From an uncultured Eubacteriales bacterium (GTDB lineage: Bacteria; Bacillota; Clostridia; Oscillospirales; Oscillospiraceae), in assembly GCA_900549885.1 (NCBI GenBank), contig URQA01000024.1, forward strand, positions 1 to 24,618: a DNA stretch of 24,618 nucleotides, written 5' to 3'. Below the pieces are notes generated by a model. It was not told where the DNA came from and did no database searches. It worked only from the letters and a program-made list of their open reading frames with translations. Each line of letters starts with the position of its first letter. Within the stretch, counting starts at the first letter, position 1. Of this stretch, positions 6,942 to 13,817 are shown in pieces. Made by a program: the position numbers and the translations under genes.

Positions 6942-9413
6942 ATGATTACGAAACAGCTCCATGACGGCTGGCGGATGCGGGTGGCAGGGGATCGGCAGTG
7001 GTTTCCCGCCCAAGTACCGGGGAGCGTATACCAGGATCTTTTGAACAGCGGGATGATAGACGACCCTTATGACCGGGACAATGAGCTGGCCGCCCTGGCC
7101 GTCATGGACCAGGATTTTGAGTACGAGCTGGAGTTTGATACACCAGCCGGGATGCTGGAGCAGGAGGCGGTCCTGCTCCGCTTCGAGGGCATTGACACGG
7201 TGGCTGACTTAGAGCTCAACGGCATGGCGCTGGGCCATGTGGAGAATATGCACCGCACCTGGGAATTTCCGGTGAAAGATGCGCTGCGGGAAAAGGAAAA
7301 CCGGCTGCGGGTGTGCCTGCGCTCTCCCACCCGGTACATCCGGCAGGCCAACGAAAAAAATCCCCTGCTGGGGACGGCGGACGCCATGGAGGGCTTTCCC
7401 CATCTCCGAAAGGCCCACTGCATGTTCGGCTGGGACTGGGGGCCCCGGCTGCCGGATGCGGGCATCTGGCGGGCGGTGAGCCTGATGGCCTATTCCGCCG
7501 CCCGGCTGGACAATGTGTATATCACCCAGGAGCATGGAGAGGACGCGGTCACCCTGCGCTTCCAGGTGCAGGCCGTCCGGCCGGGGGAGGCAAGCCTGCT
7601 GGACTTGAGCGCGGCCCAGTCAGCGGGGTTGTCCTGCCGAGCGGTAGTGACCGGCCCGGGGGGAGAACAGTGGGAGGCCGGCGGACAGGCCTTATTCCAT
7701 TCCGGCATCGTCATTCAGACGCCCAGGCTGTGGTGGCCCAACGGCTATGGGGACCAGCCTTTGTACCGGGCGGCGGTGGAACTGCTGTCAAATGGGACTG
7801 TGATCGACCGCTGGGAGCGGCGTATCGGGCTGCGCACCATGACGGTGTGTCGGGATAAGGACCAGTGGGGAGAGCAGTTCTGCCATATGGTCAACGGCGT
7901 GAAAATCTTCGCCATGGGGGCAGACTACATCCCGGAGGACTGCATCCTGGCCAGAATGACGCCGGAGCGCACCCGCTGGCTACTGGAGCAGGCCAGGGCC
8001 GCCCACCATAACTGCATCCGGGTGTGGGGAGGCGGACACTATCCGGCGGACGCCTTCTATGACGCCTGTGACGAGCTAGGTCTGGTGGTGTGGCAGGACT
8101 TTATGTTCGCCTGCGCGGTATATGATCTGACGGAGGATTTTGAGGCCAATATCATTGCCGAGGCGGTGGACAACATCAAGCGCCTCCGCCACCATGCCAG
8201 TCTGGGACTGTGGTGCGGCAACAACGAGATGGAGATGTTTGTAGAGCTGGGGGTATGGGTGAACAAGCTCAGCCAGAAAAGTGACTATGTGAAGATGTAT
8301 GAATACCTGCTGCCCAAGCTGTGCCGGCGGTATGACCCCAACACCTTTTATTGGCCCGCCAGCCCGTCCTCCGGCGGGGCGTTCGACAAGCCCAACGACG
8401 AGAACCGGGGCGACGCACACTACTGGGACGTTTGGCACGGGAACAAGCCCTTCACGGAATACCGTAAATTTTACTTCCGCTATGTATCGGAGTTCGGGTT
8501 TCAGTCCTTCCCATCCCTCAAGACCTGTGAGAGCTTCACCCGGCCGGAGGACCGGAATATTTTCTCCTATGTGATGGAGAAGCACCAGCGCAACGCCACG
8601 GCCAACGGCAAAATCATGAATTACCTGGAACAGACCTTCCTGTATCCCACGGACTTTGACACGGTGCTGTACGCCTCCCAGCTGCTCCAGGCAGAGGCGA
8701 TCCGCTATGGCATCGAGCATTTCCGGCGGCACCGGGGCCGGTGCATGGGAACCATCGTGTGGCAGCTCAACGACTGCTGGCCGGTGGCCAGCTGGTCGTC
8801 CATTGACTATTGCGGGCGGTGGAAGGCGCTGCATTATTATGAAAAGCGGTGCTTTGCCCCGGTGCTGCTCTCCTGCCAGGAGGAGGGAATCCTGACCCAG
8901 AATCCGAACCCCAACGCCCAGCCCTATGTGGTGCGCAAGAGCATCCGTCTCAATGTGGCCAACGAGACCCGGCGGGATGTGGAAGTGACCGTGTGCTGGG
9001 CCCTGCGCCGGGCGGATGGCGGAATCAAATGGGAGCGGGAGCAGGCGGTCCGTGTTCCCGCCCTGTCCGCGGTTTGGCTGGATCCGGAAGAGCTGCCTGA
9101 TGCCGACCTATATGGCGACTATGTCAGCTATGAGTGCGTCCAGGACGATGCGGTGCTGTCCCAGGGAACGGTCATCTTCTGCCCGCATAAGCAGTTCCAC
9201 TATCAGGATCCCCAGTTGTCCGTCCGGGTGGAGGGGGACGAAGTGGTGGTATCCGCACGGGCCTACGCCAAGGCGGTAGAGGTACGCAACGAGAATGAGG
9301 ACCTGCTGCTGGAGGATAATTATTTTGATATGAACGGCGGCGAAAGGCGTCTCAAGATCCTGGGGGGAACGCCGAACGGACTCCGGGTCAGGAGTGTATA
9401 CTCGATCCGGTAG
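6942..9413 (+). CDS. Beta-mannosidase, glycoside hydrolase family 2
   Basis: An 823-residue exo-acting GH2 beta-mannosidase (EC 3.2.1.25), removing terminal beta-D-mannose. The N-terminal galactose-binding-like domain begins LHDGWRMRVAGDRQWFPAQV. The TIM-barrel domain holds the IRVWGGGHY segment, the acid/base Glu429 in LGLWCGNNEMEMF, and the nucleophile Glu517 in YVSEFGFQS. The tail fits the usual C-terminal beta-sandwich domains. No signal peptide is present, so substrates must be imported or released inside the cell. The start at 6942 is preceded by GGGGAGGAG. It lies 38 bases after the isomerase and is the last gene before a strong terminator. The length is typical for the family. Its placement in the same sigma-54 operon as KPR 1 and an esterase suggests the substrate is a mannosylated ester rather than bulk mannan (inference). 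Confidence 0.93.
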   Translation: MITKQLHDGWRMRVAGDRQWFPAQVPGSVYQDLLNSGMIDDPYDRDNELAALAVMDQDFEYELEFDTPAGMLEQEAVLLRFEGIDTVADLELNGMALGHVENMHRTWEFPVKDALREKENRLRVCLRSPTRYIRQANEKNPLLGTADAMEGFPHLRKAHCMFGWDWGPRLPDAGIWRAVSLMAYSAARLDNVYITQEHGEDAVTLRFQVQAVRPGEASLLDLSAAQSAGLSCRAVVTGPGGEQWEAGGQALFHSGIVIQTPRLWWPNGYGDQPLYRAAVELLSNGTVIDRWERRIGLRTMTVCRDKDQWGEQFCHMVNGVKIFAMGADYIPEDCILARMTPERTRWLLEQARAAHHNCIRVWGGGHYPADAFYDACDELGLVVWQDFMFACAVYDLTEDFEANIIAEAVDNIKRLRHHASLGLWCGNNEMEMFVELGVWVNKLSQKSDYVKMYEYLLPKLCRRYDPNTFYWPASPSSGGAFDKPNDENRGDAHYWDVWHGNKPFTEYRKFYFRYVSEFGFQSFPSLKTCESFTRPEDRNIFSYVMEKHQRNATANGKIMNYLEQTFLYPTDFDTVLYASQLLQAEAIRYGIEHFRRHRGRCMGTIVWQLNDCWPVASWSSIDYCGRWKALHYYEKRCFAPVLLSCQEEGILTQNPNPNAQPYVVRKSIRLNVANETRRDVEVTVCWALRRADGGIKWEREQAVRVPALSAVWLDPEELPDADLYGDYVSYECVQDDAVLSQGTVIFCPHKQFHYQDPQLSVRVEGDEVVVSARAYAKAVEVRNENEDLLLEDNYFDMNGGERRLKILGGTPNGLRVRSVYSIR

Positions 9414-9421
9414 ACGAATCA

Positions 9422-9457
9422 AAAGCGGATGCGGGAACTTGTTCCCGCATCCGCTTT
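9422..9457. terminator. Bidirectional Rho-independent terminator
   Basis: A perfect 17-bp stem (arms 9422-9438 and 9441-9457) with a two-base loop, flanked by A-runs on the left and TTT on the right. It sits between the convergent ends of the beta-mannosidase and CoA-transferase genes and serves both operons. Confidence 0.9.
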
Positions 9458-9475
9458 GTAGTGCCGCCGAAACGT

Positions 9476-10780
9476 TCAGAGCAGTCCCAGTTCCCGGGCC
9501 TGGTCGGTCAGTTGTGGCCTGAAATCCGGGTGGGCCAGGCGGATGAGCGCCCGGGCCCGGTCCCGCATACACAGGGGTTTAAGGTCTACACAGCCGTACT
9601 CCGTCACGACATACTGCACATCGGAGCGGGGGGTAGTGACAGCGGTGCCAGTTGGAAACTGTGCTACGATGCGGCTGGACTGCCCGATCTTCTTGTTGTC
9701 CACGGTGGAGGTGATGGCAAGAAAGGACTTGCCACCCCGAGACATCTGGGCACCCCGGACGAAGTCCACCTGGCCGCCGGTGGCACTGTACTGCCGCCCG
9801 GCGAAATTGTCCGCGTTGACCTGCCCGAACAGGTCGATGGAAAGGGCGGTGTTCACAGAGATCATGTTGTCATTTTTGGCAATGTTCACCGGGTTGTTGA
9901 CCAAGGGGAAGGGCATGAAGTACATCTGGGGATTGTGGTCGATAAAGCGGTACAGCTCCGCGCTGCCCAGACTGAAGGCCGCTACCGTCTGCCCCTGATG
10001 CCAGGTCTTACGGCTGTTGTTGACCACGCCCAGCTTCATCAGCTCCATGATCGAATCGGTCATCAGCTCGCTGTGGGCGCCCAGATCGTTTTTTCCCTTC
10101 AGTCCATAGCCCACGGCATTGGATACCCCGCCCAGCCCTAACTGGATACAGGCCCCGTCCGGGATCTGGTCGATGATATAGCTGGAGATCGTTTGGATGG
10201 TGTCGCTGAAGGCCAGGCCGGGATCCTCCATCAAGGGGGTGTTTCCACACACTACCGCATCCGCCTGGGAGATGTGGATGCGGTTTTCCTCTCCAAACAC
10301 GTAGGGGACATTGGCGTTTATCTGGAGAATCGTCCGTTTGGCGGCCTGGCGGACATAGGTGTGCAAGGCGACCCCAGAGGCGCCGAAGCTCATATAGCCC
10401 TCTTCGTCTGGCGTTGAAACCTCCAGGAAAGCCACGTCTGCAGGGGCGGTCTCCCGACACCAGCGGTCCACCTGGCTGAGGTGGACGCTGGTGAAATCCG
10501 CCCGCCCCTGCCGCCAGCACTCCCGCTCTTTGGCGCCCATAAAGTAGGTGTTTACCCGGAAACCCCTGTGGTCCAAAAGCCTGAACTGTGCGGGCAGCAT
10601 GGCGCCGCAGATCTCAAGGCCCTCCAAATCATCCGCCCGGTCTGCCAGCGCGTCACAAAGAACGTTGGCCACACTGGTACATACGCCCACAAAGACACGG
10701 TCCCCGTTTTGGACCAGTTGGACGGCCTGGGCGGGGTCGGTCAGCTTGGACTGAAAAAGCTGTTTTAGCTGCTCTGTCAT
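9476..10780 (-). CDS. Acetyl-CoA hydrolase/4-hydroxybutyrate CoA-transferase-family CoA-transferase
   Basis: A 434-residue family-I CoA-transferase related to 4-hydroxybutyrate, butyryl and succinyl CoA-transferases (AbfT/Cat1 group). These move CoA between an acyl-CoA and a free acid through a glutamyl-CoA intermediate. The expected catalytic residue is present as Glu238 in LGAHSELMTD, the same position as in the C. aminobutyricum enzyme. Other marks are QLGLGGVSNAVGYGL just before it and the C-terminal VVTEYGCVDL segment. The last gene of the four-gene minus-strand operon, it ends just before a terminator. The most economical role is activating the acetoacetate or the organic acid generated by BKACE 2, or releasing the fermentation product (inference). 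The ribosome site GGGAGGAG can be partly masked by a short hairpin in the 62-base gap upstream. Confidence 0.92.
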   Translation of the reverse strand: MTEQLKQLFQSKLTDPAQAVQLVQNGDRVFVGVCTSVANVLCDALADRADDLEGLEICGAMLPAQFRLLDHRGFRVNTYFMGAKERECWRQGRADFTSVHLSQVDRWCRETAPADVAFLEVSTPDEEGYMSFGASGVALHTYVRQAAKRTILQINANVPYVFGEENRIHISQADAVVCGNTPLMEDPGLAFSDTIQTISSYIIDQIPDGACIQLGLGGVSNAVGYGLKGKNDLGAHSELMTDSIMELMKLGVVNNSRKTWHQGQTVAAFSLGSAELYRFIDHNPQMYFMPFPLVNNPVNIAKNDNMISVNTALSIDLFGQVNADNFAGRQYSATGGQVDFVRGAQMSRGGKSFLAITSTVDNKKIGQSSRIVAQFPTGTAVTTPRSDVQYVVTEYGCVDLKPLCMRDRARALIRLAHPDFRPQLTDQARELGLL

Positions 10781-10790
10781 GATAACGAGT

Positions 10791-10833
10791 CTCTCCTCCC
10801 TGAAGGGGAGAGAGGCCGGTTCCGGCCCCTCTC
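10791..10833 (-). promoter_or_regulatory. Intergenic hairpins masking the CoA-transferase ribosome site
   Basis: The gap between BKACE 2 and the CoA-transferase can fold into two hairpins. One is a GC-rich hairpin (10810-10833, GGCCGG/CCGGCC core with a 2-base bulge). The other is CTCCC/GGGAG (10810-10806 with 10800-10796), whose 3' arm is part of the ribosome site GGGAGGAGAG; the two compete for the bases near 10810. There is no T-run, so this is more likely an RNA-stability or translation element than a terminator. Confidence 0.35.
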
Positions 10834-10842
10834 GCGGTTGGG

Positions 10843-11688
10843 TCAGGTCCGGGGCCGCAGACCGTAGATCTGGCGGGCCTCTTCGGGGGAGGCGGCCTGG
10901 TAGCCCGCCTCCTCCAGCAGCCGCTTGGCCCGGGCCACAAATTGGGCGTTAGACTTGGCTGGTATCCCCTTGTGGTACATCACATTGTCCTCCATTCCCA
11001 CCCGGAGATGGCCGCCCAGGGCGATAGTGGTCAGCATGACGGGCATGTGGCCCTTGCCGATGCCGCAGGCGCTCCAGGTGCAGTCCTCCGGCAGCAGGCG
11101 GTGGAGGTAGAGCAGATGGTCCAGATCCACCGTCATCCCGCCGGGGGCGCCCAGCACAATCTGGAAATGGCAGGGGGCCTTGAGCACCCCTTTTTTGATG
11201 TAATACAGGGCGGAGTAGAGCATCCCGGTGTCAAAAATCTCGATCTCGGGCTTGATGCCCAGCTCCTGACAGGCCAGGCCCAGCCGCTCCAGAAAGCGGG
11301 GGTGGTTTTCAAAAATGGCGTTGTTCTGCCAGTTCATGGAGCCGCAGTCGTAGGAACACAGCTCCGGCCGCAGCTGCTCCAGGGGGTAGATTCGGAGGTC
11401 ATCGTCCAAACCGCCGATTCCGGAGGTGGTCAGATTGAGGTTGATATCGCATTCCTTGTTGGCCCGGATGAGTTCTACGACCCGCTTGTACTTGTCAAAG
11501 TCCATGCAGGGGCGGCCTTCATCATCTCGGACGTGGATGTGGGCCACAGCTGCACCGGCTTGCCAGGATTCAAACACGCTCTGGGCGATTTCCTCCGGGT
11601 GGATAGGGACATTGGGGTTGTCCGCTTTGGTAGGCCAGGAGCCGGTGACCGCCACGGAAATCACTCGTTTATTGGATAGGGTATTCAT
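10843..11688 (-). CDS. Beta-keto acid cleavage enzyme (BKACE, DUF849/Kce family), copy 2
   Basis: A 281-residue paralogue of BKACE 1, predicted to cleave a beta-keto acid with acetyl-CoA into an acyl-CoA plus acetoacetate. The zinc ligands fall at the same positions (His50 and His52 in AHIHVR, Glu233 in GMEDN). The TGSWPTKADNP, LTTSG, IEIFDTGM and GGHLRVG segments are also present. The loop before the third ligand differs between the copies: GISAGHLPIMSAT in copy 1 and GIGKGHMPVMLTT in copy 2. The stretch after the LTTSG strand also differs (IGGLDDDLRIY versus NVDGPDEERIS), so substrate preferences may be distinct (inference). The ATG at 11688 follows CAGGAGG; the longer open frame upstream is not needed. 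It is third in an operon after KPR 2 and the SDR. Confidence 0.92.
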   Translation of the reverse strand: MNTLSNKRVISVAVTGSWPTKADNPNVPIHPEEIAQSVFESWQAGAAVAHIHVRDDEGRPCMDFDKYKRVVELIRANKECDINLNLTTSGIGGLDDDLRIYPLEQLRPELCSYDCGSMNWQNNAIFENHPRFLERLGLACQELGIKPEIEIFDTGMLYSALYYIKKGVLKAPCHFQIVLGAPGGMTVDLDHLLYLHRLLPEDCTWSACGIGKGHMPVMLTTIALGGHLRVGMEDNVMYHKGIPAKSNAQFVARAKRLLEEAGYQAASPEEARQIYGLRPRT

Positions 11689-11756
11689 GAAAAAACCTCC
11701 TGTATTCAGGCTGAGAATTGCTGGGGGCGCGGCTGGGAACGCGCTGCCCGGCTCAG

Positions 11757-12497
11757 TTAAAACCAGCCCCCGGTGATGCGCACACACTGGCCGCTGATGT
11801 AGCTGGCTTCGTCGCTGGCCAAGAAAGCAACCAGACTGGCCACCTCTTCCGGCTCGCCCACACGGCGCATGGGGATGTTGCTTAATATGGCGTTCATGTT
11901 CTTTTCAGGGACAGTTTTGATGATATCGGTGTTGATCATGCCGGGGGCCACGCAGTTGGCGGTGATATTGTAGCGGCCCAGCTCCATGGATAGGGTCTGG
12001 GTCATGGCTATGATACCTGCCTTGGCTGAGGCATAGTTGAGCTGACCCACATTGCCGCGGCTGGCCAGAGAGGACATGGAGACGATGCGTCCGTAGCCCC
12101 GTTCCCGCATCCCGTTCACTACCTGCTGCACACAGTAAAAGCTTCCGTACAGGCTGACTTTCACCGCCGCATCAAACTGGCCGGCGGTCATCTTGTAAGA
12201 CATGGCGTCCCGGGTAATGCCGGCGTTGTTGACCAGGATATCGACCGCTCCAAACCGCCGCTCGACTGTCTGAAAAGCCCGGGCCACGCTGTCAGGGTCG
12301 GACACGTCGCATGCAACGGGCAGAACGCGGTTGCCCTCCGGGTCCAAGCGGGCGGCGGTGGCCGCCAGGACTTCCTCGTTTAAGTCTAAAAGAGCCACGC
12401 CTGGAATCCCGTCGTTCAGAAAACGCATTGCAATGGCCTCGCCCAAGCCCTGGGCGGCGCCGGTCACCACGGCAATCTTACCGCTGAAATCATACAT
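11757..12497 (-). CDS. Short-chain dehydrogenase/reductase (FabG/PhaB-like)
   Basis: A 246-residue classical SDR. It has the cofactor motif TGAAQGLG near residue 13, the structural NNAG motif, the catalytic Ser in SMSSLAS, and the catalytic YASAK. The family carries out NAD(P)-dependent 3-ketoacyl/3-hydroxyacyl interconversion or other alcohol oxidations. LLDLN after the second strand places an Asp where NAD(H)-preferring SDRs have one, so NAD rather than NADP is likely (inference). The ATG follows TAGGAGG. It sits 32 bases after KPR 2 and 68 bases before BKACE 2. Two roles are plausible: oxidising a beta-hydroxy acid to the BKACE substrate, or reducing acetoacetyl-CoA to (R)-3-hydroxybutyryl-CoA. 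The sequence does not decide between them. Confidence 0.9.
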   Translation of the reverse strand: MYDFSGKIAVVTGAAQGLGEAIAMRFLNDGIPGVALLDLNEEVLAATAARLDPEGNRVLPVACDVSDPDSVARAFQTVERRFGAVDILVNNAGITRDAMSYKMTAGQFDAAVKVSLYGSFYCVQQVVNGMRERGYGRIVSMSSLASRGNVGQLNYASAKAGIIAMTQTLSMELGRYNITANCVAPGMINTDIIKTVPEKNMNAILSNIPMRRVGEPEEVASLVAFLASDEASYISGQCVRITGGWF

Positions 12498-12529
12498 ATT
12501 GTGTTCCTCCTATTATTGAACGGTTATGG

Positions 12530-13576
12530 TCAAACGGGGGTGTAAGGAGCAAAGGAAAACCATTCGTCATCAAAATGCTTCAGATTATCCGTGGACAGGG
12601 GCAGCCGGTCCATTTCGATTTTGGTGACAATATCAACTACCGTGTCATTGAAGGGGGTAGGGATGCCGTGGGAACGCCCCACCTGGGAGACGTAGCCGTT
12701 GATCATGGACACCTCGGTGCGACGGGCATGCTGCAGGTCCTGGAGCATGCTTGCCTTGGCAGGGAGCGCCAGCTGGTACATGTCGTAAAACAACTGCTGG
12801 CTGGCATTATACTGCTCCTGGTTGTCCAGGGAGAGACAGTCCGGAGAAAACCCGTTGACCAAGGTTGCCATGGTATAGCCCTCGGCCTCACAGCACAGCT
12901 TGACCTCCCGGGCCAGATAGCTCAGACAGGCACGGGCCTTGGGGGCTTCCAGGACTTGGCCGAACGTGCACCCGCATACGGCGGACATACCGCTCATGCA
13001 GGCATTGTTGATGAGTTTGGCCCAGCGAGTGGCCATGAGTCCAGTGCATACTTGGGTAGGACCCATATGATCTAAGACGGCTTTGACGTTCTGAATGCGG
13101 GGGGTGATACGGCCGTCCATCTCACCCACGTCAAAATACCAGTCCAGAGTGGACAGGTCCTGGGTGAGCTCTGAGGTGCCCGGCCCGGCAAAGGTGGCGC
13201 TCCAGAGGACTGTGCCGCCGACAGTCCGTTCCGGCCCAATCTGACTGGCTACATAGGGCTCCGGTACGCCATTTTGCAGAGTGCAGACGGTGCTGTCCGG
13301 CCGCAAGTGCCGGTTGAGGCGAGGCAGCACCGTATGGTTGGCAGTTTGCTTGGTGAAAAGGAACACCAAGTCATACTGGCCCTCCATCTGCTCTGGGGTG
13401 ATGGCTCTGACGGGAACCGTAAATTCCTGGGTGCCAATGATGTGGGCACCGTGCTGGTTGAGCGCGTCTACATGCTCCTGATAGCTGTCGATCAGATCGA
13501 CGGGACAGCCGGCGCGGGCCAGATAGGCGCCTAAAATGGTCCCCATGGCCCCGCAGCCTAAAATTGCGGTCCGCAT
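12530..13576 (-). CDS. Ketopantoate reductase (ApbA/PanE)-family dehydrogenase, copy 2
   Basis: A 348-residue paralogue of KPR 1, of identical predicted length. It has the Rossmann motif GCGAMG, the LIDSY acidic residue suggesting NAD(H), the catalytic-Lys region TRWAKLINNACMSGMSA, and KASMLQDLQHARRTEVSMINGY. It is the first gene of the sigma-54-driven operon KPR 2-SDR-BKACE 2-CoA-transferase. That context argues for oxidation of a hydroxy acid in a degradation pathway rather than pantothenate synthesis (inference). The ATG at 13576 was chosen because AGGAGGG precedes it; the open frame continues about 100 codons upstream but through the sigma-54 promoter and an AT-rich non-coding stretch. 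The product name 2-dehydropantoate 2-reductase would be the automatic annotation but is probably misleading here. Confidence 0.86.
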   Translation of the reverse strand: MRTAILGCGAMGTILGAYLARAGCPVDLIDSYQEHVDALNQHGAHIIGTQEFTVPVRAITPEQMEGQYDLVFLFTKQTANHTVLPRLNRHLRPDSTVCTLQNGVPEPYVASQIGPERTVGGTVLWSATFAGPGTSELTQDLSTLDWYFDVGEMDGRITPRIQNVKAVLDHMGPTQVCTGLMATRWAKLINNACMSGMSAVCGCTFGQVLEAPKARACLSYLAREVKLCCEAEGYTMATLVNGFSPDCLSLDNQEQYNASQQLFYDMYQLALPAKASMLQDLQHARRTEVSMINGYVSQVGRSHGIPTPFNDTVVDIVTKIEMDRLPLSTDNLKHFDDEWFSFAPYTPV

Positions 13577-13634
13577 GATAAATCCCTCCTGATAAGCGGT
13601 TGAATCGTCTCGCGAAGTTGCCGGCAAACAGCTA

Positions 13635-13650
13635 TGCAGACGATGTGCCA
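13635..13650 (-). promoter_or_regulatory. Sigma-54 (-24/-12) promoter of the KPR 2 operon
   Basis: On the minus strand the sequence is TGGCACATCGTCTGCA. The -24 half is a perfect TGGCAC. The -12 half is CTGCA instead of TTGCA, and the GG-N10-GC spacing is exact. The predicted start near 13624 leaves a leader of about 48 bases. It is divergent from regulator 2. Confidence 0.75.
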
Positions 13651-13715
13651 ACTTTCCAAACCCGCATGATTCGGTGGAAAAAGCCCGTAGATAGAGGAAA
13701 AACGGCCGCAATAAA

Positions 13716-13745
13716 ATTCTTAATAATAAGAAAATTATTAAGAAT
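13716..13745. repeat. AT-rich inverted repeat, candidate enhancer (UAS) for regulator 2
   Basis: Perfect 12-bp arms ATTCTTAATAAT (13716-13727) and ATTATTAAGAAT (13734-13745) are separated by AAGAAA. The repeat lies 66-95 bases upstream of the divergent sigma-54 promoter and just ahead of the -35 box of regulator 2. That is the usual place for an enhancer of a sigma-54 activator, which could also autoregulate. There is no G/C in the arms apart from one base each, so a transcription terminator is unlikely. Confidence 0.5.
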
Positions 13746-13756
13746 AGACAAATGAT

Positions 13757-13785
13757 TTGCAAAAATGAGAAAGATGTGCTACACT
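13757..13785 (+). promoter_or_regulatory. Sigma-A promoter of regulator 2
   Basis: A -35 box TTGCAA (13757-13762) and a -10 box TACACT (13780-13785) are separated by 17 bases. The -10 is preceded by TG (TGCTACACT), an extended -10. It lies 32 bases upstream of the regulator 2 ATG, so the activator itself is made by housekeeping polymerase. Confidence 0.6.
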
Positions 13786-13817
13786 TTTTTTGTTGCTTAT
13801 GGCAGGAGGGAATATAC

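Noticed and set aside
8427..8442. TGGCACG-like sequence inside the mannosidase gene as a sixth sigma-54 promoter
   Set aside because: The -24 half matches but there is no TTGC at the required spacing, and it is inside a coding region with no gene start nearby.
1062..13576. Lysine fermentation (Kce pathway) as the role of the BKACE genes
   Set aside because: No lysine aminomutase, diaminohexanoate dehydrogenase or 3-aminobutyryl-CoA ammonia-lyase lies in the window, and esterases, KPR-like enzymes and mannosidase are not part of that pathway. It is not excluded that such genes lie elsewhere.
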